Origin: Kluyvera ascorbata ATCC 33433
GTDB lineage: Bacteria; Pseudomonadota; Gammaproteobacteria; Enterobacterales; Enterobacteriaceae
Reading direction: 5' to 3'
Length of the DNA: 64,000 nt
NCBI RefSeq assembly: GCF_000735365.1
Contig: NZ_JMPL01000003.1
Span: 57,748 to 121,747, forward strand
Shown: piece by piece, positions 17,447 through 27,607 of the stretch
Position numbering within the stretch: the stretch's first letter is position 1
Layout of the letters: each line of letters opens with the position of its first letter
Position numbers and translations under genes: made by a program
Notes under the pieces: model-generated
The model's database searches: none
Told to the model about the DNA's origin: nothing
Seen by the model: the letters and a program-made list of their open reading frames with translations, nothing else

Positions 17447-17944
17447 TTATCCTTCGACGGGGGCAAAGAATTTTTGATAATCGGTCGCTTCAAGCACTTT
17501 TTGAAGGTGGCCGACCAGTTCACGCAAGCCCTTTTCATCTTCTTCGCTAAAGCGGGAGAAGACCGTGCTGTCGATGTCCAGCACACCAATAACCTGACCG
17601 TTCACCTCAAGAGGCAGGACGATTTCGGCATTGCTGGCTGCGTCACAGGCAATGTGACCATCAAAGGCATGGACATCTTCGATGCGCTGCACGCGATTTT
17701 CCGCCACGGCAGTACCACAGACACCGCGGCCAACCGGAATACGCACGCAGGCAATTTTGCCCTGGAATGGCCCAAGGACCAGCGTTTTGCCTTCCAGAAG
17801 ATAAAATCCCGCCCAGTTCACCTCAGAAAGACGCTCGTACAGCAGTGCGCTGGTATTGGAGATTACAGCTAAAAAACTCGTTTCACCTGCCATCAATGCC
17901 TGAAAATCGCGGTTAAGATCCGCGTAAAATTCTGTTTTGCTCAT
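17447..17944 (-). CDS. msrC: Free methionine-(R)-sulfoxide reductase MsrC
   Basis: GAF-domain enzyme (fRMsr, YebR) that reduces free Met-R-sulfoxide in the cytoplasm. The protein has 165 aa, as in E. coli. The redox cysteines lie in GKIACVRIPVGRGVCGTA (about residues 85-96) and GHIACDAASNAEI (about 120). It is divergent from letA across about 140 bp. Confidence 0.95.
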   Translation of the reverse strand: MSKTEFYADLNRDFQALMAGETSFLAVISNTSALLYERLSEVNWAGFYLLEGKTLVLGPFQGKIACVRIPVGRGVCGTAVAENRVQRIEDVHAFDGHIACDAASNAEIVLPLEVNGQVIGVLDIDSTVFSRFSEEDEKGLRELVGHLQKVLEATDYQKFFAPVEG

Positions 17945-18087
17945 TATATAACCATTATTGTTTACGGTGTTACTGATGCATTACTCAGCTTATCGCCTTA
18001 TAAAATACGCATTAAGTGCGTTCGGGCTCAAGATGAATCGATACTTAGGTTAAGATAGAGTTATACATTCATTTCTCAATGTAATAA

Positions 18088-19371
18088 ATGGCACTGAAAA
18101 CATCACGCATAACGCCGTCGAAAAAAATACATATTCACAAGATTGATGCACCGTTGCCGTGGGCACATTACCAACGTTGCCCGCAGTGCGATATGCTTTT
18201 TCGGTTACCGGTCGTAAAATCATCGCAAAGTGCCTATTGTCCACGCTGTCACGCCAAAGTGCGCGACGGGCGCGACTGGTCATTGACTCGCCTTGGCGCA
18301 ATGGCCATTACTATGCTGTTACTGATGCCGTTCGCCTGGAGTGAGCCACTGCTGCGCCTTCATCTGCTGGGGGTGCGTATTGACGCCAATCTGCTGTCGG
18401 GTATCTGGCAGATGACTGATCAGGGTGACCCGATTACCGCAGCAATGGTCTTCTTTTGCACCGTCGGCGCGCCTGCCGTGCTGGTCGTCTCCATCGCCTA
18501 TCTGTGGCTCGGTAATATTCTGGGCATGAATCTGCGCCCTGTCCTGCTGATGCTCGATAAGCTCAAAGAGTGGGTGATGCTGGATATTTACCTGGTTGGC
18601 ATCGCGGTCGCCTCGATCAAAGTCCAGGACTATGCCTTCCTGCAGCCTGGAATTGGCCTGCTCGCCTTTATCTCTCTGGTGGTGCTCAGCATTCTGACCC
18701 TGATTCACCTTAACGTTGAACAGCTGTGGGAGCGTTTTTATCCGCAGCGCCCTTCAACACGGCCCGATGCCAACCTGCGGGTTTGCATTGCGTGCGGTTA
18801 CACCGGGCACGCCGATACCCGTGGTCGCTGTCGCCGTTGCCATACGCCGCTGCGCTATCGGCGCCGACAGAGCCTGCAAAAAAGTTGGGCGGCGCTGGTC
18901 AGCTCCATTGTTTTTCTGATCCCGGCTAACCTGCTGCCTATCTCCGTTATCTACGTCAACGGTGGGCGTCAAACCGACACCATTCTCTCCGGGATCATGT
19001 CGCTGGCTAACAGTAACATCGCAGTCGCGGCGGTGGTATTCATCGCCAGTATTCTGGTACCGTTTACCAAAATTATCGTGATGCTGACGCTACTCATTAG
19101 CATCCACTTTAAATGTGAACAGGGGCTGCGCACGCGTATACTGCTGCTGCGTTTTGTCACCTGGATTGGCCGTTGGTCAATGCTCGATCTGTTTGTCATT
19201 TCGTTAACCATGTCGCTCATCAATCGCGATCAGCTTCTCGCCTTCACGATGGGCCCCGCTGCGTTTTATTTCGGCGCTGCGGTAATATTAACTATTCTTG
19301 CAGTTGAATGGCTGGACAGCCGCATACTTTGGGACGCACATGAGTCAGGAAACGCCCGCTTCACAGACTGA
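18088..19371 (+). CDS. letA: Lipid transport membrane protein LetA (YebS)
   Basis: Inner-membrane PqiA-family protein that works with the LetB tunnel in lipid movement between the envelope membranes. The protein has 427 aa, as in E. coli. Two zinc-ribbon-like segments (CPQCDMLF...CPRCHAK near residues 31-53 and CIACGYTG...CRRCHTPL near 232-256) each precede a bundle of about four membrane helices. The letB start lies inside its 3' end (32-bp overlap), so the two are translationally linked. Confidence 0.96.
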   Translation: MALKTSRITPSKKIHIHKIDAPLPWAHYQRCPQCDMLFRLPVVKSSQSAYCPRCHAKVRDGRDWSLTRLGAMAITMLLLMPFAWSEPLLRLHLLGVRIDANLLSGIWQMTDQGDPITAAMVFFCTVGAPAVLVVSIAYLWLGNILGMNLRPVLLMLDKLKEWVMLDIYLVGIAVASIKVQDYAFLQPGIGLLAFISLVVLSILTLIHLNVEQLWERFYPQRPSTRPDANLRVCIACGYTGHADTRGRCRRCHTPLRYRRRQSLQKSWAALVSSIVFLIPANLLPISVIYVNGGRQTDTILSGIMSLANSNIAVAAVVFIASILVPFTKIIVMLTLLISIHFKCEQGLRTRILLLRFVTWIGRWSMLDLFVISLTMSLINRDQLLAFTMGPAAFYFGAAVILTILAVEWLDSRILWDAHESGNARFTD

Positions 19372-21974
19372 GGCGCGAATTAAAACCAAACGCCGCATAT
19401 CTCCGTTCTGGCTGCTGCCGGTCATCGCACTGATGATTGCTGGCTGGCTAATCTGGAACAGCTACGAGGATCGCGGTACCACCATTACTATCGATTTCAT
19501 GTCGGCAGACGGTATTGTCCCGGGGCGCACCCCCTGTGCGCTTCCAGGGCGTCGAGGTCGGTACGGTTCAGGACATTCGGCTCGCCGAGGATCGCAGCAA
19601 GATTGAAGTGCGCGCGAGCATTAAAAGCGATATGGAAGACGCCCTGCGCGATGAAACTCAGTTCTGGCTGGTGACCCCGAAAGCGTCCCTCGCCGGGGTG
19701 TCCGGGCTTGATGCGCTGGTTGGCGGTAACTATATCGGTATGATGCCCGGTAAAGGCGAAGCGCGCGATCACTTCACCGCACTGGACACGCAGCCGAAAT
19801 ATCGCCTGAACAACGGCGAACTGATGATCCACCTGCACGCGCCGGATTTAGGCTCGCTCAACAGCGGCTCGCTGGTCTATTTCCGCAAAATCCCCGTGGG
19901 ACGCGTTTACGATTACGCCATTAATCCGAACAATCAGGGCGTAACCATTGATGTCCTGATCGAGCGTCGTTTCACCAATCTGGTGAAAAAAGGCAGCCGC
20001 TTCTGGAACGTGTCGGGCATTAAAGCGGATGTAGGGCTGAGCGGTGCCAAAGTACAGCTCGAAAGCCTCGCGGCGCTGGTCAACGGTGCTATCGCTTTTG
20101 ATTCACCGCCCGACTCGCAGGCCGCTGCGCAAAACGATGAGTATGGCCTCTATGAAGACCTCGCCCACAGCCAACGTGGCGTGTTGATCCAGCTTCAGCT
20201 GCCGAGCGGCGACGGTTTGAAAGCGGGCTCCACACCCATGCTCTACCAAGGGCTGGAAGTGGGTCAGTTGACCAAACTGACGCTGAATCCGGATAGCTCC
20301 GTTACCGGTGAAATGACCGTTGACCCGAGCGTCGTCTCGCTGCTGCGAGAAAAGACCCGGATTGAACTGAATCAGCCTAAGCTATCGCTGGATAATCCGA
20401 ATCTGAGCACCCTGCTGACCGGCAGTACGTTTGAACTGGTACCCGGTGACGGCGAACCAAAAGACCGCTTTACCGTGTTGGCCGCCGACAAAACGTTACT
20501 GCAACAGCCTGGCGTCCTGACGCTGACGCTGACCGCACCGGAAAGTTACGGTATTGATGCCGGACAGCCTATCATGCTGCACGGGGTCAGAATCGGTCAG
20601 GTGATGGAACGCACGCTGAGTGCGAAAGGTATTAGCTTTGCGGTAGCCATCGACCCGCAGTACCGCGACCTGCTCCACGGCGACAGCAAATTTGTGGTCA
20701 ACAGCAAGATGGATGTCAAAGTGGGCATCGACGGCGTTGAATTCTTAGGTGCCAGCGCCAATGAGTGGTTAAGCGGCGGCATTCGCATTCTGCCTGGCGA
20801 AAAAGGGCCAATGAAGGCGAGCTACCCGCTGTTCTCTAATCTCGAGAAAGCGCAGGAGAACAATTTAAGCGACTACCCTACCACTACCCTGATGCTGACC
20901 GCCGATACCCTGCCGGATATTCAGACCGGCTCTATCGTGCTGTATCGTAAGTTTGAAGTCGGCGAAGTCACCTCGGTGCAGCCGCGCGCTAATGCGTTCG
21001 ATATTGCGGTTCACATTAAACCGGAATACCGCTCACTGTTGACCCCAAATAGCGTGTTCTGGGCTGAAGGTGGTGCGAAAGTGCAGCTGAATGGCAGCGG
21101 GCTAACGGTGCAAGCCTCACCGCTTTCACGTGCGCTGAAAGGGGCTATCAGCTTCGATAATCTCAACGCTGCCAGCGCAGGCAGCCGCAAGGGTGACAAA
21201 CGCCTGCTTTATGCATCAGAAACCGCCGCTCGTGCTATCGGCGGGCAGATAACGCTACACGCCTTTGATGCCGATAAGCTCTCCTCCGGCATGCCGATTC
21301 GCTACCTCGGTATCGACATCGGCCAGGTGCAAAGCCTTGAGCTGAACGCCTCACGCAACGAAGTCCAGGCCAGCGCCGTGCTCTACCCTGAGTACGTGTC
21401 AACGTTCGCCCGCCGCGGCACCCGCTTCTCGGTGATCACCCCGCAAATTTCGGCTGCAGGCGTTGAGCATCTGGATACCCTGCTGCAGCCGTACGTTAAC
21501 GTCGAGCCGGGCCACGGTGAAATGCGTCGTGATTTTGAGCTTCAGGAAGCGACCATCTCCGACTCACGCTATCTCAACGGCCTGAACATCGTCGTCGAAG
21601 CGCCAGAAGCGGGTTCGCTGAGTATCGGCACGCCGGTATTATTCCGCGGACTTGAAGTCGGGACCGTCACCGGTCTGCGTCTGGGTAGCCTCTCCGACCG
21701 CGTGATGATCGAAATGCGCATCGGCCAGCGTTATCAGCATCTGGTACGCAACAACTCGGTGTTCTGGCTGGCTTCTGGCTACAGCCTCGATTTCGGGCTG
21801 ATTGGTGGCGTGGTCAAAACCGGCACCTTCAATCAGTTCATCCGCGGCGGCATTGCCTTTGCCACTCCACCGGGCATTCCGCTGGCGCCAAAAGCGCAGG
21901 AAGGAAAACACTTCCTGCTGCTGGAGTCAGAGCCGAAAGAATGGCGAGAATGGGGCACCGCCCTGCCACGCTAA
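19340..21974 (+). pseudogene. letB: Intermembrane lipid tunnel protein LetB (YebT), frame broken by one extra base
   Basis: LetB is a periplasmic MCE protein (seven MCE rings in E. coli, 877 aa) forming a tunnel for lipids between the two membranes. The start ATG at 19340 encodes a cytoplasmic tail and one membrane anchor (SPFWLLPVIALMIAGWLIW). The frame follows the family to DGIVPGRTP, then five C at 19530-19534, where four are needed, shift it. The remaining roughly 815 residues, from VRFQGVEVGTVQ to the end EWGTALPR, are open in the next frame to 21974, with repeated LxGVxVGxV MCE motifs. A one-base insertion in a C run is the only lesion, so a sequencing error is likely. If real, it would remove the whole tunnel. 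Confidence 0.9.
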
Positions 21975-21981
21975 CAACCTC

Positions 21982-22011
21982 TGCGCCGGTGCCCGTCACC
22001 GGCGCATTTTT
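21982..22011 (+). terminator. Terminator of letAB
   Basis: TGCGCCGGTG/CACCGGCGCA stem with a 4-5 base loop followed by TTTTTAT, eight bases after the letB stop. Confidence 0.9.
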
Positions 22012-22053
22012 ATGGTAAACTGCGCGCTCTTTATCTCCTTGTGGTATTCGCCA

Positions 22054-23493
22054 GTGGCTCAAAACGCAGTCTTTTTCCCCGATGAATTCCTTGCGCAGAT
22101 GCGCGAGGCCATGCCGAAGAATCTCTCCTTTGAAGCATTTATTGATGCCTGCCAGCGCCCACTGCGCCGGAGTATTCGCGTCAACACGCTCAAAATTACC
22201 GTCGATGATTTTCTGGCACTGGTCGCGCCTTATGGCTGGCAGTTAACGCCGGTGCCCTGGTGCGCCGAAGGTTTCTGGATTGAGCGTGATAACGAAGACG
22301 AGTTCCCGCTGGGCAGTACCGCAGAGCATTTGAGCGGTCTGTTTTATATTCAGGAGGCGAGCTCCATGCTGCCGGTTGCAGCCCTGTTTGCCGACGGTGA
22401 CGCGCCTGCGCGAGTAATGGATGTCGCCGCGGCACCTGGCTCTAAGACCACTCAGATTGCCGCCCGAATGGGTAACCGCGGCATGCTGCTGGCTAACGAA
22501 TTTTCCGCCAGCCGGGTCAAGGTGCTGCACGCCAACATCAGCCGCTGCGGCATTGCCAATACGGCGCTGACCCACTTTGATGGTCGCGTATTCGGCGCGG
22601 CGTTGCCGGAGTGCTTCGACGCTATCTTGCTGGATGCGCCGTGCTCCGGCGAAGGCGTAGTGCGCAAAGACCCGGACGCGCTGAAGAACTGGTCGCTTGC
22701 CAGCAATCAGGATATTGCCAACACCCAACGTGAGCTTATCGACAGCGCATTTCACGCCCTGCGCCCCGGCGGTACGCTGGTCTACTCCACCTGCACGCTC
22801 AACCGTGATGAGAATGAATCGGTGGTGAACTGGCTGCTCGAGCGCTATCCCGATGCGGTGCACGTTCTCCCGTTAGGCGACCTTTTCCCTACTGCCGACC
22901 AGGCGCTGACTGCGGAAGGTTACCTGCACGTTTTCCCGCAGATTTATGACTGCGAAGGGTTCTTCGTGGCCCGTCTGCAGAAAACGGCGGCGATCGACCC
23001 GCTGCCCGCGCCGGGCTACAAAGTGGGTAAATTCCCGTTCGTACCGATGAAAACCCGGGAATCCCATACCGTCATCGATGCCGCGCGCCGTGTCGGTATT
23101 GAGTGGGATGAGTCGCTGGTGCTATGGCAGCGTGACAAAGAAGTCTGGTTGTTCCCGAAAGAAATCGAGCCGCTGCTGGGTAAAGTGCGTTTCTCACGCA
23201 TTGGTATTAAGCTTGCCGAAACTCACAATAAAGGTTTCCGCTGGCAGCATGAAGCGGTGATTGCGCTGGCCAACCCCGCTGAACTCGGCCACGAATTAAC
23301 ATCAGCTGACGCGCAGGAATGGTACCGTGGACGCGACGTCTACCCGGAAAATGCCCCGTCTCATGATGATGTCATCGTCACGTTCCAGGGGTTCCCGCTT
23401 GGTCTGGCAAAACGTATTGGTTCACGTCTGAAGAACAGCTATCCGCGTGAACTGGTGCGCGATGGAAAACTTTTTGCCAACAGGTCGGAGTAG
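22054..23493 (+). CDS. rsmF: 16S rRNA (cytosine-1407-C5)-methyltransferase RsmF
   Basis: SAM-dependent m5C methyltransferase of 16S rRNA C1407. With the GTG at 22054 it has 479 aa, the E. coli length, and starts [12 protein letters not shown] as the family does. The SAM motif is [11 protein letters not shown]; the catalytic cysteines are in [10 protein letters not shown] and YSTCTLN. The frame is open upstream to 21802, but that part overlaps letB and has no family resemblance. A C-terminal RNA-binding region ([19 protein letters not shown]-like) completes it. Confidence 0.95.
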   Translation: MAQNAVFFPDEFLAQMREAMPKNLSFEAFIDACQRPLRRSIRVNTLKITVDDFLALVAPYGWQLTPVPWCAEGFWIERDNEDEFPLGSTAEHLSGLFYIQEASSMLPVAALFADGDAPARVMDVAAAPGSKTTQIAARMGNRGMLLANEFSASRVKVLHANISRCGIANTALTHFDGRVFGAALPECFDAILLDAPCSGEGVVRKDPDALKNWSLASNQDIANTQRELIDSAFHALRPGGTLVYSTCTLNRDENESVVNWLLERYPDAVHVLPLGDLFPTADQALTAEGYLHVFPQIYDCEGFFVARLQKTAAIDPLPAPGYKVGKFPFVPMKTRESHTVIDAARRVGIEWDESLVLWQRDKEVWLFPKEIEPLLGKVRFSRIGIKLAETHNKGFRWQHEAVIALANPAELGHELTSADAQEWYRGRDVYPENAPSHDDVIVTFQGFPLGLAKRIGSRLKNSYPRELVRDGKLFANRSE

Positions 23494-23603
23494 CGCACAA
23501 AAAAAGCGCATTTTTTGATTGGCGAAATGCTCTGTGTTGTCTAGGATGAAAAGGTACGGCCACTGGTCGTACCACACCGGTCAGCAGATTAACGGAGAGC
23601 ATT

Positions 23604-23843
23604 ATGAGCAAAACCAGCGTACGCATCGGCGCATTCGAAATTGATGATGCCGTGCTGCACGCCGAGCAACACGGCGAGCGAACGTTAAGCATCCCTTGTA
23701 AGTCCGATCCCGATTTGTGCATGCAGTTAGATGCCTGGGATGCCGATATCAGCATCCCGGCCCTTCTTGATGGCGAACATTCAGTGCTTTATCGCAAACA
23801 TTACGATCAACCGTCTGATGCCTGGGTTATGCGGCTTGTCTAA
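23604..23843 (+). CDS. yebV: Small protein YebV
   Basis: A 79-aa soluble protein of unknown function matching E. coli YebV (78 aa) along its length, including the conserved TIPCKSDPDLCMQLDAWD-like block (here SIPCKSDPDLC). A Shine-Dalgarno GGAGAG lies before the ATG at 23604. In E. coli yebW and pphA follow; here an acyltransferase gene on the opposite strand takes their place. Confidence 0.92.
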   Translation: MSKTSVRIGAFEIDDAVLHAEQHGERTLSIPCKSDPDLCMQLDAWDADISIPALLDGEHSVLYRKHYDQPSDAWVMRLV

Positions 23844-23852
23844 CCCAAAAGG

Positions 23853-23872
23853 AACCCGCCCATAGGCGGGTT
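23853..23872. terminator. Bidirectional terminator between yebV and the lpxL paralogue
   Basis: AACCCGCC/GGCGGGTT perfect 8-bp stem with a 4-base loop, followed by ATTTATTT on the plus strand. The lpxL-like gene ends two bases after it. Confidence 0.75.
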
Positions 23873-23874
23873 AT

Positions 23875-24813
23875 TTATTTGGCGTGTGGCACCACTTTGT
23901 AGAGCGATGCTTCTCCCCGCGGTCGGGTTTTAAACCGACGATGCACCCACAGATACTGCTCCGGTGCACGTAAAATCTCGCGTTCGATAATTTTGTTCAT
24001 ATAGCTCGCCGCCGACACTTCATCCCCGCAAGGATAATCGGTCATCGCTTCGCTAATGTGCAGCGTGTAGCCTTTCGTATCAGGCTTACGCACCATCGTC
24101 ACGGTCAGCATCGCCGCACCGGAAAGGCGTGACAATACGTTAGTACCATTGGTGGTTGCCGCTTCGCTCACCGAGAAGAACGGAGCAAACACGCTGCCTT
24201 TCGGGCCGTAGTCCTGATCCGGCGCAAACCACACCGCCTCCCCCGCTTTCAGCGCCTGAACCAGGCCACGCAGGTTACGACGATCGATCATCGCTTTGTT
24301 TGAACGCAGACGCCCGGTGGTTTGTACCCACTCCATCAACGGGTCGTTGTGCGGGCGATAGGTTGCCATCATCGGACGGCACAGACCCATCGCACGGCCA
24401 CCTAATTCCAGTGACATAAAGTGCACACCAACCACCATCACCCCACGCTGTTCTGTCAGCGCGTGCATCAGGTTGGCATAGCCTTCGACATCAAACCATT
24501 TGCGCACGCGCGCATCGCTCCAGAACCAGGCCATACCGGTTTCGATAAGCCCCATGCCCAGAGACATAAAGTTTTGTTCAATCAGCTTTTCGCGCGCTTC
24601 CGCCGTCATATGAGGGAAACAGAGCTCAATGTTGCGCGTAGCAATTTGCTCACGGCGTTTCAGAAAACGACGCGAGGCTTTACCGACGGAGGTACCGAGC
24701 AGGTGTAAAAGCGGATAAGGGAGTTGGACTACTAGCCATAAGAGAGCAAGCGCAAACCACTTCAACCCATTACGTGGGTGAAGCAAACGAACATCAAAAT
24801 TCTGGAACATCAT
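23875..24813 (-). CDS. LpxL-family lipid A lauroyl/palmitoleoyl acyltransferase (extra copy)
   Basis: Inner-membrane acyltransferase of the HtrB/LpxL/LpxP family that adds a secondary acyl chain to Kdo2-lipid IVA. From the ATG at 24813 it has 312 aa (E. coli LpxL and LpxP 306). It shows the N-terminal anchor (LKWFALALLWLVVQLPYPL), the HX4E catalytic motif in VGVHFMSLELG, the YRPHNDPLMEW block and the RRFKTRPRGEASLY end. It sits where E. coli has yebW-pphA, so it is most likely an additional paralogue such as lpxP or a Klebsiella-type second lpxL. Which chain it adds cannot be told from sequence. The frame is open 35 codons further upstream without family similarity. Confidence 0.9.
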   Translation of the reverse strand: MMFQNFDVRLLHPRNGLKWFALALLWLVVQLPYPLLHLLGTSVGKASRRFLKRREQIATRNIELCFPHMTAEAREKLIEQNFMSLGMGLIETGMAWFWSDARVRKWFDVEGYANLMHALTEQRGVMVVGVHFMSLELGGRAMGLCRPMMATYRPHNDPLMEWVQTTGRLRSNKAMIDRRNLRGLVQALKAGEAVWFAPDQDYGPKGSVFAPFFSVSEAATTNGTNVLSRLSGAAMLTVTMVRKPDTKGYTLHISEAMTDYPCGDEVSAASYMNKIIEREILRAPEQYLWVHRRFKTRPRGEASLYKVVPHAK

Positions 24814-25199
24814 TTTTTCCGGATAACGTGGAGCACTGCACAAGGTAACGCTTAAGAAAAAAATGAGTCCATTCCTCTGTCTTAACGCGGTACGTATGAG
24901 TATTTGACAGTACTGCATTCGACAAATTCACTGTCCGGACGTTTATTTACAAAACGGCAGAATACGGAGGTGTAATACGGCGTGGCAGGCTGTGGCTTAA
25001 CTCGCCGCAAGCATGCGCTTTTTCTTTTAAAAAAAATAGCGATTTTTATTCACGCATTGAAATAATTATTCTAATACTGAGCATAAATATAATTAGCACG
25101 ATAGCGGTTTTAGTGAGTGAAATGATTCTTCTGCGTTTTTCAGCAGTTCCATTTCCTGCATCACATTTCCACGGAAATTTTTTTTTTGCGAAATGACAC

Positions 25200-25430
25200 A
25201 AAAGTACTTGGATGCGGCAGAAAATCTGTTTACATTGGTTTAACAAGCACCCGAGCCGTATACCGTGTTTGCCCTGTTGGAAGGAAACGACAGATAAAAA
25301 GAGACCGAAAACGATTCCTGTTTTCGGTCCAGGGAAATGGCTCTTGGGAGAGAGCCGTGCGCTAAAAGTTGGCATTAATGCAGGCTAAGTCGCCTTGCTT
25401 TATAAGAATAGATGACCGTGACAGGTTTTC
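25200..25430 (+). ncRNA. sraC: Probable SraC (RyeA) antisense partner of SdsR
   Basis: In E. coli a roughly 250-nt RNA, SraC, is made from the strand opposite SdsR and spans it. Conservation of SdsR and its flanks suggests the partner exists here too. The ends are guesses, as no plus-strand promoter or terminator is clear. Confidence 0.35.
25296..25398 (-). ncRNA. sdsR: SigmaS-dependent small RNA SdsR (RyeB)
   Basis: Hfq- and ProQ-associated sRNA of about 103 nt that represses ompD, mutS, tolC and other mRNAs in E. coli and Salmonella. The minus strand starts GCAAGGCGACTTAGCCTGC at 25398 and follows the known SdsR sequence closely. It keeps the GGCTCTCTCCCAAGAGCC hairpin and ends in a terminator stem (GACCGAAAAC/GTTTTCGGTC) with TTTTT at 25296-25300. 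Upstream, TATTCT is a plausible sigmaS -10. It keeps its place next to yebY, even though pphA on the other side is missing. Confidence 0.92.
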
Positions 25431-25483
25431 CAGTCCACAACCGCTGTGAGCTGAAAAATTTCGTTGAATAAACGGCATAAGAT

Positions 25484-25526
25484 AAAAAAACCGCAGCCAT
25501 TCCATGAGAATGATTGCGGTTTTTTA
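25484..25526 (-). terminator. Terminator of yobA-yebZ-yebY
   Basis: Long stem AAAAAACCGCA/TGCGGTTTTTT with an inner CATTC/GAATG stem; T run on the minus strand after yebY. It is symmetric enough to act in both directions. Confidence 0.85.
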
Positions 25527-25553
25527 TTGATTTTTAAACAGATATTCTGAGAA

Positions 25554-25889
25554 TCAGCAGAGTTTCTTCGCTCGCTCGATAAACGGTGCCAGGCTCATTT
25601 TCACACCCGGCTGTTTAGGATCGTCAATCTGGATGATGCTTAGCGGCTGCGCCTGAGTCTTGCCCGCTTTCACCTGCTGTTCAGCCACATCATTAAGCGG
25701 ATACTGCACCAGCGTGCTCGGGTTGATGACGTACAGCGCATTATCAGGGCGACAGGTCAGCATGACCTCTTCGCGGTTGAACGCCCAGTTCTCCTTACCC
25801 ACCTCAAAACGGCTGACGGTAATAATCTGTGCAGCCAACGCTGAGCCGGTGGTGGTAAGTAACAACAAAGAGAGAATAATCTTTTTCAT
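25554..25889 (-). CDS. yebY: Periplasmic protein YebY (copper-related)
   Basis: A protein of 111 aa from the ATG at 25889 (E. coli 113), with a signal peptide ending SALAA, then the conserved [25 protein letters not shown] block. Two cysteines remain (in LTCRPDN and the C-terminal KKLC) and could form a disulfide. In E. coli yebY follows yobA-yebZ and the operon responds to copper, but its biochemical role is unclear. An in-frame TTG at 25904 directly abuts the yebZ stop and is less likely as a start. Confidence 0.93.
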   Translation of the reverse strand: MKKIILSLLLLTTTGSALAAQIITVSRFEVGKENWAFNREEVMLTCRPDNALYVINPSTLVQYPLNDVAEQQVKAGKTQAQPLSIIQIDDPKQPGVKMSLAPFIERAKKLC

Positions 25890-25904
25890 AATTCGCCAGT
25901 TCAA

Positions 25905-26774
25905 TTAAAAAGGTTCCCAGGTGGCGAACAGGCTTACACACGCCAGCACCAGAGCCCCCAGGACAATTTCCGCCTGCGTGGTTCGCAGGAAAATACGCTG
26001 CGTCAGTTCCGTCGCGGCCGACATTCTCGGCACCAGCAGATAACGATTCGCCAACGCGACCATCACCATTAACGCCACGAAGCCGCACTTCACCCACAGC
26101 GCGACCCCGTAGGGTGTTGCAACGCTAAGCCCACCCTGAATCAGCCAGGCATTAACCAGACCGCTTGCAATCGCCCCAGCCACCGCCAGGTGCCCATAAC
26201 GGGAAAAGCGCATCATGGTGTCAATAGCCGCTTTACGCCAGCGCCCTTTTGCCAGACGCAGGCAATAAAGAAACGGCACCAGCCCGCCAACCCATGCGCC
26301 AGCACAAAGGAGATGTACCGCATGATTGATACGTTGCAGCACACCAAGCGCGCCGTCATACATGGCGGCATGCCCTACACCCGCCAGCAGGATAAACTGT
26401 GCGACGCCCAGAAGCAAAAGCCGACGCATCATCTGTCGAGGTTGAATCCAGGCGACGCCTAATGTGACCCACGCGAGGACAATCTCCCACAGCCAGACGC
26501 TGCCAAAGTGAGTCTGTATCACCGCCCGCCAGACTTCGGGCCGCCAGGTATCTGACCAGCCGTCGCCCATCAGCCCGCCCTGCACCACCAGCATCAACAT
26601 AGCTGAAAGCACGCTTACCGCTAACGCGCTGCGCAGTAGCTGAGAAAAGCGCTGGACCAGCAAACGCCTGAGTTCTGCAGGCGCCCACCACCCCGCATAA
26701 AGCGTGCAGCCAAAGGCCACCATCAGCGCGGCAAAGTGAGCAAAACGCAAGCCAACGTAGAGAGCCGCCAGCAT
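25905..26774 (-). CDS. yebZ: CopD-family copper membrane protein YebZ
   Basis: Polytopic inner-membrane protein of the CopD/YcnJ family, 289 aa (E. coli 290), with about eight hydrophobic helices. Conserved histidines lie in the helices (RFAHFAAL, GVGHAAMYDG, NHAVHLLCAGAWVGG), as in copper-transport domains. It lies 1 bp after yobA (CopC-like) and 15 bp before yebY, forming a small copper-handling operon. Confidence 0.94.
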   Translation of the reverse strand: MLAALYVGLRFAHFAALMVAFGCTLYAGWWAPAELRRLLVQRFSQLLRSALAVSVLSAMLMLVVQGGLMGDGWSDTWRPEVWRAVIQTHFGSVWLWEIVLAWVTLGVAWIQPRQMMRRLLLLGVAQFILLAGVGHAAMYDGALGVLQRINHAVHLLCAGAWVGGLVPFLYCLRLAKGRWRKAAIDTMMRFSRYGHLAVAGAIASGLVNAWLIQGGLSVATPYGVALWVKCGFVALMVMVALANRYLLVPRMSAATELTQRIFLRTTQAEIVLGALVLACVSLFATWEPF

Positions 26775-26775
26775 A

Positions 26776-27150
26776 TTACTTCACGCTAAACTGGTACTGA
26801 CCTTTAGTCTTGTGCCCGTCGACGGAAACAACGTGCCATTCGACAGTATAAAGCCCGTGGCCCAGCGTTTCGTTCAGCGGAATAACCAGCTGCGCGTTAT
26901 CGCTTTCGCTACGCGTGGCTTTACCAACGGGAATAATGCGCTTATCTGGCCCCATCAGCGTCACACCGCTGAAGCCAGGCTCAACACCTTCAGAGAAGTT
27001 AAGCGTTAATGCGTGAGGTGCGGGGCTGACCGCTGAATTTGCTGCTGGGATTTGCTGCTGAAGATGGGCATGAGCCCAGACGGATGAAGCACTGAGTGAA
27101 CCCAGGACAAACACCATGGCACTGAGTGCGCGAGGCGCGGTGAATTTCAT
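26776..27150 (-). CDS. yobA: CopC-domain periplasmic protein YobA
   Basis: Periplasmic copper-binding-type protein, 124 aa from the ATG at 27150 (E. coli 124). A signal peptide ends SSVWA and the mature protein begins with the CopC ligand motif HAHL. The second conserved part is TVEWHVVSVDGHKTKGQYQFSVK, with the histidines used for Cu(II). Two further ATG codons up to 27159 crowd the AAGGGA site, so the third was chosen. It is first of the yobA-yebZ-yebY operon and divergent from holE. Confidence 0.93.
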   Translation of the reverse strand: MKFTAPRALSAMVFVLGSLSASSVWAHAHLQQQIPAANSAVSPAPHALTLNFSEGVEPGFSGVTLMGPDKRIIPVGKATRSESDNAQLVIPLNETLGHGLYTVEWHVVSVDGHKTKGQYQFSVK

Positions 27151-27287
27151 TTCCATCATTCCCTTTTGTTATCGATATATGACAAAGAATAACGCTGTAT
27201 AATGTTCTCGTCGAGATGAGCACCCTCTGGACTTGCCATTTTGCGATACTCTTAGTAACTTTTGCGCGTTATTCCAAGGAGAAAATC

Positions 27288-27518
27288 ATGCACACCAATC
27301 TGGCAACCCTACCACAAGACGAGATGGACAAAGTGAACGTTGATCTGGCTGCCGCTGGCGTGGCGTTTAAAGAGCGCTATAACATGCCGGTCGTCGCCGA
27401 AGTGGTTGAACGTGAACAGCCAGCGCATCTGCGAGACTGGTTCCGCGAACGCCTGATTACGCACCGTTTGGCCTCCGTCAATCTTTCCCGGCTGCCGTAC
27501 GAGCCTAAATCCAAGTAA
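27288..27518 (+). CDS. holE: DNA polymerase III subunit theta
   Basis: Small polymerase III core subunit that binds and stabilises the epsilon proofreading subunit. It has 76 aa, the E. coli length, and the central [19 protein letters not shown] block is identical. The ATG at 27288 has AAGGAG seven bases upstream; frames that begin further upstream lack support. Confidence 0.96.
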   Translation: MHTNLATLPQDEMDKVNVDLAAAGVAFKERYNMPVVAEVVEREQPAHLRDWFRERLITHRLASVNLSRLPYEPKSK

Positions 27519-27607
27519 AGCTTACGCTTGGTTACAGTTCCTTACGCCAATCCTGATACTATGAGCTGGAATAAAAGCCCAATGACAACGTGTTGAAGGA
27601 TGCAACG

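Noticed and set aside
23492-23520. A terminator between rsmF and yebV
   Set aside because: GCGC/GCGC pairing around an A run is only 4-5 bp and too weak to call.
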